From: Clavibacter sp. B3I6
GTDB lineage: Bacteria; Actinomycetota; Actinomycetes; Actinomycetales; Microbacteriaceae
DNA length: 64,000 nt
NCBI RefSeq assembly: GCF_030816895.1
Contig: NZ_JAUSYL010000001.1
Coordinates: 2,914,001-2,978,000 of the forward strand
Reading direction: 5' to 3'
Part shown: positions 8,638 through 17,992 of the stretch, in pieces
How the letters are laid out: each line of letters starts with the position of its first letter
Numbering within the stretch: the first letter of the stretch is position 1
Made by a program: the position numbers and the translations under genes
The notes under the pieces: model-generated
Seen by the model: the letters and a program-made list of their open reading frames with translations, nothing else
Told to the model about the DNA's origin: nothing
Databases searched by the model: none

Positions 8638-9837
8638 ATGAGTCTGATCGACGACGCACGCCGGTCGGGGGCCCGGCAGCGCGCGGTGGATGCGCTCGGT
8701 CTCCTCGACAGCGCGCCCGAGGAGCGCTTCGACCGCGTCACGCGGCTCGCGCAGACCGCGTTCGGCGTCCCGCTGTCCACCATCGGCCTCGCCGACCACG
8801 ACCGCATGTGGTTCGCGTCCTGCGCGGGCGCGGAGGTGCAGGAGGCGCCCATCAGCGCCATCTTCTGCGACACCACCGTGCGGGAGGAGCGGGTCCTCAT
8901 CGTCGAGGACGCCCAGCAGCACCCGGTGTTCCGCGACCTCCCGAGCGTCGCCGGGGAGCCGCACGTGCGCTTCTACGCCGGCTACCCGCTGCGCGACACC
9001 GAGGGGCTCGTCATCGGCACGTTCTGCCTCTACGACGTGCGCCCGCGGAAGCTCGACGACCAGCAGCTCGCCCTGTTCGCCGAGCTCGCCGAGTGGGCGC
9101 AGCGCGAGCTGGTCACCAGCGCCGAGATGGAGCGGGCGCAGGCCGTGCAGGCGGCGCTCCTCCCCGAGGCCGAGGTCGTCGTCCCCGGATACGAGATCGC
9201 CGCCGTGTGCGTGCCCGCCCAGGTCGTGGGCGGCGACTTCTACGACTACGAGCGCACCGCGTCCGGCCTCCGCTTCGCCATCGCCGACGTCATGGGCAAG
9301 GGCACGGGCGCGGCGATCCTCACCGCCACCGTCCGCGCGGTGCTGCGCGGGCTCGCCGGCGCGGCCGACCGCTACGGCGCGGGGGTCCTCGAGGACACCG
9401 GCCGGATGATGAGCGACGCCGCGTACGCCCTCGACGCCGACCTCGACCGCACGGGCGCCTTCGTCACGCTGCAGCACGGCCACCTCGACGCCGCGTCCGG
9501 CCTCCTCCGGTACGCGGACGCGGGCCACGGCCTCACGATCGTCGTGCACGCCGACGGCCGCGTGACGCACCTGGTCACCACGGACCTGCCCATGGGGATC
9601 GACGTGGAGCACCCGTGGCGCGAGCGCCACGTCGTGCTCGCGCGCGGCGACACGTTCGTGACGTTCAGCGACGGCCTCTTCGACATGTTCGGCGGCAGCG
9701 CCCCCGCGTTCGCGCTCATCGGGCGCATGGTCCAGGAGGCCGGCGGCGTGCAGGCGCTCGTCGACCGGGTCCGCCTCCTCTCGTCCGCGGGCACGCCGCT
9801 CGACGACGTCACCGTCCTCGCGGTGAGGCGGGCATGA
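8638..9837 (+). CDS. GAF domain-containing PP2C (SpoIIE-type) serine phosphatase
   Basis: A 399-residue sensor phosphatase, cytosolic by sequence. Residues about 20-165 form a GAF domain (RFDRVTRLAQTAFGVP to GTFCLYDVRPRKLDD). Residues about 190-399 are the PP2C/SpoIIE domain with its metal-binding aspartates in VVGGDFYDYE, ADVMGKGTGAA, YADAGHG and FSDGLFDMFGG. Such phosphatases (RsbU/RsbP class) dephosphorylate a STAS-domain antagonist; one is encoded two genes downstream (11822). ATG 8638 was chosen because a G-rich stretch precedes it and the GAF domain begins soon after; the frame stays open to 8548. It overlaps the glycosyltransferase gene by four bases and is the first gene of a five-gene operon. 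Confidence 0.88.
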   Translation: MSLIDDARRSGARQRAVDALGLLDSAPEERFDRVTRLAQTAFGVPLSTIGLADHDRMWFASCAGAEVQEAPISAIFCDTTVREERVLIVEDAQQHPVFRDLPSVAGEPHVRFYAGYPLRDTEGLVIGTFCLYDVRPRKLDDQQLALFAELAEWAQRELVTSAEMERAQAVQAALLPEAEVVVPGYEIAAVCVPAQVVGGDFYDYERTASGLRFAIADVMGKGTGAAILTATVRAVLRGLAGAADRYGAGVLEDTGRMMSDAAYALDADLDRTGAFVTLQHGHLDAASGLLRYADAGHGLTIVVHADGRVTHLVTTDLPMGIDVEHPWRERHVVLARGDTFVTFSDGLFDMFGGSAPAFALIGRMVQEAGGVQALVDRVRLLSSAGTPLDDVTVLAVRRA

Positions 9838-11825
9838 CGACGACGGCGACGCGCACGCCGGGCACCTCCCGCATGACGTTCCGCTTCGCGCTCATCCGGC
9901 TGCTCGCCGTCGTCACGGCGATCCTCGGCCTCAACTACATCGTCTGGCGGCTGCTCTTCTCGGTGAACCCGGGGGCGCTCTGGATCGCGATCCCGCTGGT
10001 GCTCGCGGAGACCTACAGCCTCATCGACTCGCTCCTGTTCGGCTTCACCATGTGGCGCGCCCGCGAGCGGCCGAAGCCCCCGTCGCCCGCGCCGGACCTC
10101 ACGGTCGACGTGTTCATCGCCACGTACAACGAGCCGCTCGACCTCGTGATGGACACCGCGCGCGCGGCCAAGCGCATCACCTACCCGCACAAGACGTGGG
10201 TGCTCGACGACGGCAACCGGGAGGAGCTCCGCGAGATCGCGGAGGCCGAGGGCATCGGCTGGATCACCCGCAGCGCCGACTGGACGGGACGCGCCCGCCA
10301 CGCGAAGGCCGGCAACCTCAACAACGCGCTGCTCACGACCGAGGGCGAGTTCATGCTCATCCTCGACGCCGACCAGATCCCCGAGCCGGACATCCTCGAC
10401 AAGACGCTCGGCTACTTCGACGACCCGCAGATGGCGCTCGTGCAGACGCCGCAGGTGTTCGTGAACGTGCCCGAGGACGATCCGCTCGGCAGCCAGGCGC
10501 CCCTGTTCTACGGCCCCATCCAGCAGGGCAAGGACGGCTGGAACGCGGCCTTCTTCTGCGGCTCGAACGCGATCCTCCGGCGCGAGGCGCTCATGCTCCT
10601 CGGCGTCTCCCGCTACGTCACCGACATCGAGATCAGCGTGTTCCGCGCGCTCCGCACCGCGGCCGACGTGCTGAAGCGCGCCCGGGCCGAGCTCGAGCCC
10701 GACCAGCAGGAGCTCCGCCAGGCGCTCGACGACGTCGACTACGACGTGCGGCGGGCGCGGGCCGAGCTCCGCCGCGGCCAGCCGCTGGCGGACGTGACGT
10801 TCCGCTTCCAGAAGCGCGTCGACTCCATCGCGGCCCGCGTCGTGCAGAGCGACATGGCGGCGCTGAACGCCGACCTCGCGGAGATCCAGGCCCTCGCGGG
10901 TGCTCCGGCCAGCGAGGAGGGCGCGGCGCCGCTCGTCGACGAGCGCGCCATGACCCGCCTCGCCCAGCGCGACTGGTCGCCGCTCGGGGCCATCGACGCC
11001 GTGCGCGCGCTGATCTCCGAGATCGACGTGCACCGCGAGTCCGACGCGCAGTCGATCATGCCGCTGGCCACCATCTCGGTCACCGAGGACATGGCCACCT
11101 GCATGCGCCTGCACGGCCTCGGCTGGAAGACGGCGTACCACGACGAGACGCTCGCCTACGGCCTCGCGCCCGAGGACCTGCCGACCATGCTCACCCAGCG
11201 GCTCCGCTGGGCGCAGGGCACGATCCAGGTGTTCTTCCGCGAGAACCCGCTGCTGCAGAAGGCGCTCACTATCCCGCAGCGCCTCATGTACTTCGCCACC
11301 ATGTGGAGCTACTTCTCCGGCTTCACGGCCGTCGTCTACGTGGCCGCGCCCATGATCTACCTCGTCTTCGGCGTGCTCCCCGTGCAGGCGCTGTCGTCGG
11401 ACTTCTTCATCCGGCTGATCCCGTTCCTCGTGGTGAACCAGATCCTGTTCGCCGTGGTCGGGCGGGGGAAGCGCACCTGGCGCGGGCAGCAGTACTCGCT
11501 CGCGCTGTTCCCCGTGTGGATCGCGTCGGTGACCACCGCCGTGGGCAACGTGTTCTTCCACAAGCCCCTCGACTTCGCCGTCACCTCCAAGGTGCGGGGC
11601 GAGAGCGGCAAGCCGCGGTGGGACCTCGTCAAGCCGCAGCTCTGGGTCATGGGGCTGCTGGTCTTCTCGTCCGCCATCGGCCTCATCCGGCTCGCGGTCG
11701 GTCAGGCGACGGCGCTCGGCACGTACACCAACATCGCCTGGGTCGTCTTCGACCTGGCGATCTTCAGCATCATCATCCGTGCGGCCCGCTATCGGGGCTT
11801 CACGCCGGCACAGGAGGACGCATGA
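9834..11825 (+). CDS. Cellulose-synthase-like family 2 glycosyltransferase with a coiled-coil insertion
   Basis: A 663-residue processive membrane glycosyltransferase expected to polymerise and extrude a beta-linked glucan or related polymer from UDP-sugar. Two N-terminal spans (about residues 18-42 and 50-74) precede the GT2 core: FIATYNEP, LDDGNR with Asp125/126, DADQIP with Asp178/180, FFCGSNA at 240-246, VTED (Thr417-Asp419) and the product-holding QRLRW at 455-459. About five C-terminal spans follow. Between FFCGSNA and TED there are about 170 residues instead of the roughly 25 usual in BcsA; the extra part is charged, helical and coiled-coil-like (about 262-408). There is no C-terminal PilZ domain, so direct c-di-GMP control like BcsA is not expected. 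Starts and ends in four-base overlaps. Confidence 0.88.
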   Translation: MTTTATRTPGTSRMTFRFALIRLLAVVTAILGLNYIVWRLLFSVNPGALWIAIPLVLAETYSLIDSLLFGFTMWRARERPKPPSPAPDLTVDVFIATYNEPLDLVMDTARAAKRITYPHKTWVLDDGNREELREIAEAEGIGWITRSADWTGRARHAKAGNLNNALLTTEGEFMLILDADQIPEPDILDKTLGYFDDPQMALVQTPQVFVNVPEDDPLGSQAPLFYGPIQQGKDGWNAAFFCGSNAILRREALMLLGVSRYVTDIEISVFRALRTAADVLKRARAELEPDQQELRQALDDVDYDVRRARAELRRGQPLADVTFRFQKRVDSIAARVVQSDMAALNADLAEIQALAGAPASEEGAAPLVDERAMTRLAQRDWSPLGAIDAVRALISEIDVHRESDAQSIMPLATISVTEDMATCMRLHGLGWKTAYHDETLAYGLAPEDLPTMLTQRLRWAQGTIQVFFRENPLLQKALTIPQRLMYFATMWSYFSGFTAVVYVAAPMIYLVFGVLPVQALSSDFFIRLIPFLVVNQILFAVVGRGKRTWRGQQYSLALFPVWIASVTTAVGNVFFHKPLDFAVTSKVRGESGKPRWDLVKPQLWVMGLLVFSSAIGLIRLAVGQATALGTYTNIAWVVFDLAIFSIIIRAARYRGFTPAQEDA

Positions 11826-12160
11826 TCGACATCGCAGTGGACGACGAGGGCACCGACATCAGCATCGTGGCACCGACGGGACGCCTCAACATGGTCTCCG
11901 CGCGGCAGCTGACCACCGTGATCACGGAGGTCATCGACGGGGGCCGCCCCTTCGTCATCGTGGACCTCGGCGCCACCGACTTCATGGACTCCTCGGGGCT
12001 CGGCGCGCTCGTCTCCGCGCTCAAGCGCGCCCGGCAGGCCGGCGGCGACCTGCGGCTCGCGCGCCCGAACGCGCAGGTGCAGGCGGTGCTCGAGCTCACG
12101 AACCTCAACCGGGTGCTCACGGTGCATGAGTCCACCCAGGGCGTGTTCCGTGACCGATGA
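11822..12160 (+). CDS. STAS-domain anti-sigma factor antagonist
   Basis: A 112-residue SpoIIAA/RsbV-like protein consisting of a single STAS domain. Seen: ISIVAPTGRLNMVSARQL, then the phosphorylation loop VIVDLGATDFMDSSGLGA, in which a serine of DSSG is the expected target of the partner kinase, then ALKRARQAGGDLRLARP and the closing helix. In known switches the unphosphorylated form sequesters the kinase or anti-sigma factor and the phosphorylated form does not. Phosphatase gene (8638) and HATPase gene (12150) lie in the same operon, so the three parts of a partner switch are present. It overlaps both neighbours. Here its target may be the glycosyltransferase system rather than a sigma factor; that is inference. 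Confidence 0.9.
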   Translation: MIDIAVDDEGTDISIVAPTGRLNMVSARQLTTVITEVIDGGRPFVIVDLGATDFMDSSGLGALVSALKRARQAGGDLRLARPNAQVQAVLELTNLNRVLTVHESTQGVFRDR

Positions 12161-12599
12161 GGGCATGACGCACCACGCGCCGCCGGTGCGGGCCAACGTC
12201 ACGCTCCCGGCCGTGGAGGAGAGCCTCTCCGCGGTGCACGCCGTCATCGCGGCGGTCTGGGACCAGGCCTCCGACGTCAGCGACACCGAGCGGATGCTGT
12301 TCGAGACCGCCGTGGTGGAGATCGCGGGCAATGTGGTGGAGCACGGCGTCGCGGTGGGCGAGCGCGCCGGCTACCCCGTGACCTTCACCATGACCGTGAT
12401 CTGCCAGCACGACCGCATCGTGGCGCTGTTCGAGGACGACGGGCAGCCCGCGGTCGTCGACCTCACGCAGGTGTCCATGCCCGACGACCTCACCGAGAAC
12501 GGCCGCGGGTTGGCGCTCGCGCAGGCGGTCCTCGACGACCTGACCTACGAGCGCACCGACGGCAGCAACCGCTGGCGGCTGGTCCGGCTCCGCGGCTGA
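12150..12599 (+). CDS. HATPase-fold switch kinase / anti-sigma factor (RsbW-like)
   Basis: A 149-residue GHKL ATPase. Seen: the N-box FETAVVEIAGNVVEHG (E, N and H in the expected spacing), FEDDGQPAVVD resembling the DxGxPF lid motif, and the G-box ENGRGLALAQAVLDDLTYER. Such proteins phosphorylate the STAS partner and can bind a sigma factor. GTG 12150 overlaps the STAS gene by 11 bases; an upstream in-frame start at 12126 and an internal ATG at 12165 are alternatives. No sigma factor gene is adjacent, so the output of the switch is open. It is followed by the GH26-OpgC gene with a one-base overlap. Confidence 0.87.
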   Translation: MTDEGMTHHAPPVRANVTLPAVEESLSAVHAVIAAVWDQASDVSDTERMLFETAVVEIAGNVVEHGVAVGERAGYPVTFTMTVICQHDRIVALFEDDGQPAVVDLTQVSMPDDLTENGRGLALAQAVLDDLTYERTDGSNRWRLVRLRG

Positions 12600-15205
12600 T
12601 GCCCGCGCGCCGCCGGGTGCGTGCGCGCGGGCGCGCGCGCCTGCGTGGCCGGGCGGGCGGATGGGCCGCGGCGATGGTGGCGCTCGCGATCGCCGTCGTG
12701 CCCGCGACCGCCGCGCTCGCCGCACCCGCCGTCCCCGCCGCACCCGCCGACGAGGTCGACCTCACGCGCGCGCCCGACGCGCCCTGGTTCGGCGGGATCC
12801 TCGACTGGACCGTCGACGACGCGCAGGGCTACGCCGACCGGCTCGGAGCGACCCCGGCGGTCCTCGGCCAGTCGGTGCGGTACCCGCTCGGATCCGAGGA
12901 CGTCGCCTTCCTCGACCAGTTCGCGCAGCAGGCCGGGCAGCAGGGCGCCCTCCTGCTCCTCACGCTGGAGCCGACGAAGCCCCTCGCGGACCTGACCGCC
13001 GCGGACGCCGCCGCCCTCGCCGTCCGCCTCGAGGCGCTCCGGGAGCGCTACGACTCCCGCGCACTGGTGCGCTTCGCGCCCGAGATGAACGGCTCGTGGA
13101 CCCCCTGGGGGCAGCAGCCGTCCGCCTACATCGCCGCCTTCCGCCAGGTCGCCGACGCCGTGCACGCCTCCGACGCGGGCGCCGTGACCGTCTGGTCGCC
13201 CGCCTACGCGGCCGGCTACCCGTTCGGCTCGGCCGACGGGCTGACGGACGCGTCCGGCACGCGCCCCATCGCGGAGCTCGACACGGACGGCAACGGCCGC
13301 GTCGACGTCGACGACGACGCCTACCGCCCCTACTACCCGGGTGACGACGCCGTCGACTGGGTCGGCCTCACCGCCTCGCACTTCGGGGCCGAGCAGGACT
13401 TCGTCGCGGGGCAGCCGCTCGAGGAGTACCTGGGCGGCGAGGTGGTCCCGCAGCAGGAGTTCGGCGAGAACGTCCTCCCCGAGGAGGGCAAGTTCGCGCG
13501 CGAGCTCGACGGCACGTACGGCTACGCCGACCAGAGCGGCACGGGGCGCGACTTCGGCGCCGAGTGGATCGAGGGCACCGGCAAGCCCGCCGTGATCGAG
13601 ACGGGCACCCTCTACGACCCCGCCCGCACCGACGGCGCGAGCGAGTCCGACGTCAAGAGCGCCTGGTGGGAGCAGGTGCTCTCGGCGGACGTCCGCGCGG
13701 AGCACCCGGGCATCGGCATGGTGGTCTGGCGGGAGCTGCAGCGGCCGGAGGCGGAGGCCGACGGCGCCGTCGTCGACTGGCGCGCCACCGGCGACCCCGC
13801 CATCGCGTCGGCGCTCCGCGCGCACCTGGATCCCGCGACCGCGACCCTCGGCCCCGTCACGCAGGTCTTCGACCAGGACCGCGCGAACACCGCGACCGCG
13901 CAGTACCGTGACCCGGGCTCGCCCGAGGACGAGCAGATGGGCTGGATCGTCCTCTGCGCCGTCGTGCTCCTCGTGCTGTTCGCCGCCTCCGGCGTCATCG
14001 GGCGCCTGAAGCCCGGCTGGCGCTACCCGGACGAGGCGAACCCGCGCGACCGCCGCCTCGACCTCTTCCGCGGCTGGACCATCGTGGCGGTGGTCATCAC
14101 CCACATCGAGATCGCGAGCCCCTACTCGTACGTGACGATCAACGCGATCGGCGCGATCACGGGCGCCGAGATGTTCGTGCTGCTCTCCGGCCTCGTGCTC
14201 GGCATGGTCTACCCGATGGCCGTGAAGCGCCTCGGGGAGGCGAAGGCGCTCGTCTCCATCCTGCGTCGCGCCCTCAAGCAGTACGTCGTGGCCGTCGCCG
14301 TGGTCGTCATCGTCCTCGCGCTCACGGCCGTGCCGTTCCTCGACACCGACGTGATCACGACCTTCACCGACCGCGGCACCGGCGCCGACGGCAAGGTGAC
14401 GACGGGCCAGGTCTACGACCTGTACCCGAACGGCGCGCGCCTGCTCGACTACCCGCCGCCGTGGTACGCGATCCGCGACCTGCTGCTGCTCCGCATGGGC
14501 CCGTGGGTGTTCAACATCATGGGCCTGTTCGTGGTGCTCACCCTGCTCGTGCCCGCCGCCGTGTGGCTCCTGCGCCGCCGCATGTGGTGGGTCGTGCTCG
14601 TCGTCAGCTGGGCGGGGTACCTGCTCAACGCCCGCTACGACATCCGCGTGCTCCCGTCGATGTTCGAGGACGTCTTCCCGCTGCTCACGTGGCAGGTGGC
14701 GTTCCTCCACGGCATGGTCATCGGGTACTACCGCAGGCAGATCACCCGCGCCCTCACGGGCCGCCTCGGTCGCGTGCTGGTGACCGCAGGGCTCGTGGCC
14801 TACGCGGGCGCGCTGGCCGTGCTCTGGGCCGGCCACACGTACGGGGTGCAGCTGCCGGGCGTCCCCGACGGCCTGTACTCGTCGCTCTACGGGACGATGT
14901 ACCAGCGCACCTTCCTGCAGCCGGGGCGCCTCGTCGACCTCGCGCTGATGCTCGTCGTCGCGTACACGGTCCTCACGCGCGTGTGGAAGCCCATCGACCG
15001 CGCGTTCGGATGGTTCTACACGCCGCTCGGGTCCGCGAGCCTGTACGTGTTCATCGTGCACGTGTTCTTCGTGCTGATCGTCGGCAGCCTGCCGTTCCTC
15101 GACAGGTCGAACGCCTGGCAGGGGACAGCGGTCCACACGCTGGTGCTGGCGGCGATCTGGTTCATGGTCACGCGCAAGGTGCTGTTCAAGGTCATCCCGA
15201 CCTGA
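12599..15205 (+). CDS. GH26-like glycosidase fused to an OpgC-type membrane acyltransferase
   Basis: An 868-residue two-part protein. An Arg-rich N-terminus and a hydrophobic signal segment (about 20-42, ending LAAPA) lead to an extracytoplasmic domain of about 390 residues resembling GH26: it holds the acid/base motif [14 protein letters not shown] and the putative nucleophile in [14 protein letters not shown] span near residue 445 ([19 protein letters not shown]) connects to an OpgC-like multispan region starting [19 protein letters not shown] and [18 protein letters not shown], with about ten membrane helices to the C-terminus. OpgC succinylates periplasmic glucans in proteobacteria. Together this suggests trimming plus acyl decoration of the polymer made by the upstream glycosyltransferase; substrate unknown. 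Last gene of the operon. Confidence 0.85.
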   Translation: MPARRRVRARGRARLRGRAGGWAAAMVALAIAVVPATAALAAPAVPAAPADEVDLTRAPDAPWFGGILDWTVDDAQGYADRLGATPAVLGQSVRYPLGSEDVAFLDQFAQQAGQQGALLLLTLEPTKPLADLTAADAAALAVRLEALRERYDSRALVRFAPEMNGSWTPWGQQPSAYIAAFRQVADAVHASDAGAVTVWSPAYAAGYPFGSADGLTDASGTRPIAELDTDGNGRVDVDDDAYRPYYPGDDAVDWVGLTASHFGAEQDFVAGQPLEEYLGGEVVPQQEFGENVLPEEGKFARELDGTYGYADQSGTGRDFGAEWIEGTGKPAVIETGTLYDPARTDGASESDVKSAWWEQVLSADVRAEHPGIGMVVWRELQRPEAEADGAVVDWRATGDPAIASALRAHLDPATATLGPVTQVFDQDRANTATAQYRDPGSPEDEQMGWIVLCAVVLLVLFAASGVIGRLKPGWRYPDEANPRDRRLDLFRGWTIVAVVITHIEIASPYSYVTINAIGAITGAEMFVLLSGLVLGMVYPMAVKRLGEAKALVSILRRALKQYVVAVAVVVIVLALTAVPFLDTDVITTFTDRGTGADGKVTTGQVYDLYPNGARLLDYPPPWYAIRDLLLLRMGPWVFNIMGLFVVLTLLVPAAVWLLRRRMWWVVLVVSWAGYLLNARYDIRVLPSMFEDVFPLLTWQVAFLHGMVIGYYRRQITRALTGRLGRVLVTAGLVAYAGALAVLWAGHTYGVQLPGVPDGLYSSLYGTMYQRTFLQPGRLVDLALMLVVAYTVLTRVWKPIDRAFGWFYTPLGSASLYVFIVHVFFVLIVGSLPFLDRSNAWQGTAVHTLVLAAIWFMVTRKVLFKVIPT

Positions 15206-15320
15206 TCCGCGGATCCGGGATCCGCCCGCATCCGGGCCAATCCGGTTCGACCCTCCGTTCCGAACGCTTCACGACATCCGGCGGAACAGTGCATCGCGCC
15301 CCTATGCCGGATGCCATTCA

Positions 15321-15337
15321 TTCGAATAGCGTTCGAA
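15321..15337. promoter_or_regulatory. Paired TTCGAA palindromes upstream of the ferritin-like gene
   Basis: Two copies of TTCGAA (15321-15326 and 15332-15337) separated by five bases, one helical turn apart, 54 bases before ATG 15391. A further CGAAC element lies around 15260. This could be an operator; the regulator is unknown. Confidence 0.35.
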
Positions 15338-15390
15338 GCAGCACGCGTCGTCATCTGGGATGCGCCGCGCCGATCAAGGGAGCTCCATCC

Positions 15391-16332
15391 ATGTTCGACA
15401 AGAAGTTCATCACCCAGGCCATCGACAAGAGCGCGCAGTCGCCGCTCGACCGTCGCCGCTTCTTCACCGCAGCCGGCGTCGCCGGCCTCGGCGTCGGCGC
15501 CGCGGCCCTGATCCCCGCGACCGGCGCCCAGGCAGCCGACGCGCAGGCCGAGGCCGCAGCCGGCGCCGTCACCGACGCCGCCGTCCTCAACTTCGCCCTC
15601 AACCTCGAGTACCTCGAGGCCGAGTTCTACGTCCGCGCCGTCACCGGCACGGGCCTGCTCCCCAACCTCACCGACGGCGTCGGCACCCCCGGCCCCGTCA
15701 CCGGCGGCCGCCAGGTCATCTTCCAGGACCGCCTCCTCCGCGAGTACGCCCGCGAGATCGCGAACGACGAGCGCGCCCACGTGAAGTTCCTCCGCGACGC
15801 GCTGGGCTCGGCCAAGGTCGCCCGTCCCGCGATCGACCTCGACGCCGCGTTCTCCGCCGCAGCAGCCGCTGCGGGCCTGGTGAAGCCGGGCGAGAAGTTC
15901 GACGCGTTCGCGAACCAGGACAACTTCCTGCTCGCATCCTTCGTGTTCGAGGACGTCGGAGTCACCGCCTACAAGGGCGCGGCGCCGCTGATCACGAACA
16001 AGACCTACCTCGAGGCCGCGGCCGGCATCCTCGCGGTCGAGGCGTACCACGCGGGCATCATCCGCACGTCGCTGTACGCGCGCGGCCTGGCCGCGCCCGC
16101 GAACGCGATCTCCAACGCCCGCGACTCCCTCGACGGTCCCACGGACCTGGACCAGGGCATCACGATGTCCGGCGGCGCGAACCTCGTGCCCACGGATGCG
16201 AACTCGATCGCGTTCAGCCGCACCCCGGGTCAGGTCCTGAACATCGTGTACCTGAACAACAAGGCCGTCACCAAGGGCGGCTTCTACCCCAACGGCGTCA
16301 ACGGCTCCGTCAACACCAGCGCCGCCAACTAG
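15391..16332 (+). CDS. Tat-exported ferritin-like domain protein
   Basis: A 313-residue protein with a twin-arginine signal ([15 protein letters not shown] followed by a hydrophobic stretch and ATGAQA, cleavage near residue 49). The mature part is a four-helix ferritin-like domain with the diiron pattern: [22 protein letters not shown] (ExxH), [12 protein letters not shown] and [11 protein letters not shown] (ExxH). It resembles the desiccation-associated PCC13-62 family. A Tat signal fits export of a folded metal protein. ATG 15391 has an AAGGGAG Shine-Dalgarno at 15376-15382; the frame is open far upstream but that part is shadow. It is monocistronic and ends before a strong terminator. Probable role in stress or metal handling; substrate unknown. 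Confidence 0.82.
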   Translation: MFDKKFITQAIDKSAQSPLDRRRFFTAAGVAGLGVGAAALIPATGAQAADAQAEAAAGAVTDAAVLNFALNLEYLEAEFYVRAVTGTGLLPNLTDGVGTPGPVTGGRQVIFQDRLLREYAREIANDERAHVKFLRDALGSAKVARPAIDLDAAFSAAAAAAGLVKPGEKFDAFANQDNFLLASFVFEDVGVTAYKGAAPLITNKTYLEAAAGILAVEAYHAGIIRTSLYARGLAAPANAISNARDSLDGPTDLDQGITMSGGANLVPTDANSIAFSRTPGQVLNIVYLNNKAVTKGGFYPNGVNGSVNTSAAN

Positions 16333-16350
16333 CCCGCAGGCACGTGCACG

Positions 16351-16390
16351 CAGGGGCGCCGCCCACCTCTCGAGGTGGGCGGCGCCCCTG
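16351..16390. terminator. Bidirectional terminator between convergent genes
   Basis: A 19-bp perfect inverted repeat (CAGGGGCGCCGCCCACCTC and its complement) with almost no loop, placed between the ferritin-like gene and the converging permease gene. Confidence 0.75.
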
Positions 16391-16425
16391 TCGTCGTCCC
16401 GGCCGATGCGCGGGGAGGTCGCCCG

Positions 16426-17868
16426 TCAGCGCCGGTTGCGGGGGCTCTCGGGCGCGAGCACGGAGTTCCGGCGGGAGTACGTGAGGTAGATGACGAGGCC
16501 GATCGCGAGCCAGATCCCGAAGCGCACCCACGTCTCCCACGGCAGCGACGACACGAGCCACAGCGAGAACCCGATCCCGACGATGGGCACCACGGGCATG
16601 AGCGGCAGCCGGAAGGTCCGCGGGATCTCCGGCCGCCGGTAGCGCAGCACGATCACGGCCGCGCAGACCACGACGAAGGCCAGCAGGATGCCGATGTTGG
16701 TGAGCTCCGCCACCACGGTGATGGGCAGGAAGCCCGCGAACAGCGCCGAGCCGATGCCGATGATCCACGTCACGCGCGTGGGCACGTTCCGCTTCCGGTC
16801 GGTCACGGCGAACCAGGCCGGCAGCAGGCCGTCGCGGCTCATGGAGAACCAGACGCGGGACGCGCCGAGCATGAACGTGAGCATCACCGTCACGACGCTG
16901 ACGATCGCGCCGACCGCCACCACGTTGGCGACCGCGGGCAGGCCCACCGACTCGAAGGCCGTCGCGAAGCCGCTCTCCGGGTTGATGTCCGTGTAGCGCT
17001 GCATGCCCGTGAGCACGATGGTCGCGAGCACGTAGAGCACCATCGCGATCGCGAGCGACAGCAGGATCGCCTTCGGCATGTGCTTCGTCGCGTCCTTCGA
17101 CTCCTCGGCCGCCGTGCTCATGGCGTCGTAGCCGAACACCGCGAAGAACACCGTCGCGGCGCCCGTGAAGACGCCGGCCGCGCCGAAGGGGAAGTACGGC
17201 TGGTAGTTGGCGCCGGTGATCTGCGTGAAGCCGATGACGACGATCACCAGCACGAGCGCGACCTTCAGCCCCACGAGGTAGAGCTCGAAGCGGCCGACGC
17301 TCTTCATGCCGCGCGTGAGGACGAAGGCGGTGCCGAGGCAGAGGATCACGGCGAAGAGGTCGACCACGTGGCCGTCGCCGGTGCCGGCCGCGCCCAGCAT
17401 CCACGCCGGGAGGTCGACGCCGAGCTGGTCGAGCAGGAAGCCCGCGTAGCCGGAGACGCCGATGGCGACCACGCCCACGATGGCGGTGTACTCGAGCAGC
17501 AGGTCCCAGCCGATGAACCAGCCGACGATCTCGCCGAGGGCCGCGTAGCCGTAGGTGTACGCGGACCCGGCCTTGGGGATCATGCCCGCGAACTCCGCGT
17601 AGGAGAGGGCGGCCGCCGCGCTCGCGATGCCGGCGATGAGGAACGAGATGAGGACGGCGGGGCCGGCCGTCTGGTTGGCGACCGTGCCCGCCAGGGTGAA
17701 GATGCCGGTGCCGATGATGCCGCCCACGCCGATCGCCGTGAGCTGCCAGAGGCCGAGGGAGCGCGTGAGGCCGCCCTCGGGGGTGCCCGTGCCGGGCTCG
17801 TCCTCGATGGCGTCCACCGGCTTCCGCCGGGTGAGGGCCGCCCGGAGGCTCGTGCGGGATGTGCTCAT
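16426..17868 (-). CDS. APC superfamily amino-acid permease (cationic amino-acid transporter type)
   Basis: A 480-residue integral membrane transporter with about 12-14 helices. Seen: the first-helix motif LGLWQLTAIGVGGIIGTGIF, the segment LSYAEFAGMIPKAGSAYTY with the conserved AEFA and PxxGSAYTY pattern, and FGYDAMSTAAEESKD in helix 6, all characteristic of the CAT branch of the APC family. It probably imports a basic or branched amino acid by proton or exchange coupling; substrate cannot be told. A GGAG Shine-Dalgarno precedes the ATG. The larger Ig-like membrane protein gene lies 124 bases upstream on the same strand. Confidence 0.88.
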   Translation of the reverse strand: MSTSRTSLRAALTRRKPVDAIEDEPGTGTPEGGLTRSLGLWQLTAIGVGGIIGTGIFTLAGTVANQTAGPAVLISFLIAGIASAAAALSYAEFAGMIPKAGSAYTYGYAALGEIVGWFIGWDLLLEYTAIVGVVAIGVSGYAGFLLDQLGVDLPAWMLGAAGTGDGHVVDLFAVILCLGTAFVLTRGMKSVGRFELYLVGLKVALVLVIVVIGFTQITGANYQPYFPFGAAGVFTGAATVFFAVFGYDAMSTAAEESKDATKHMPKAILLSLAIAMVLYVLATIVLTGMQRYTDINPESGFATAFESVGLPAVANVVAVGAIVSVVTVMLTFMLGASRVWFSMSRDGLLPAWFAVTDRKRNVPTRVTWIIGIGSALFAGFLPITVVAELTNIGILLAFVVVCAAVIVLRYRRPEIPRTFRLPLMPVVPIVGIGFSLWLVSSLPWETWVRFGIWLAIGLVIYLTYSRRNSVLAPESPRNRR

Positions 17869-17992
17869 GCAGGACTCCTGCCGTCGGGGCCGCGGGGGCC
17901 GGATCGAGGCCGCCGGAGCCGGCGACGCCCCCAGTGTGGCCCCGGCCGGGCGCGGGCGCCAGATGCGCGACGGGCGGCGGGAGCGCGTGCTG

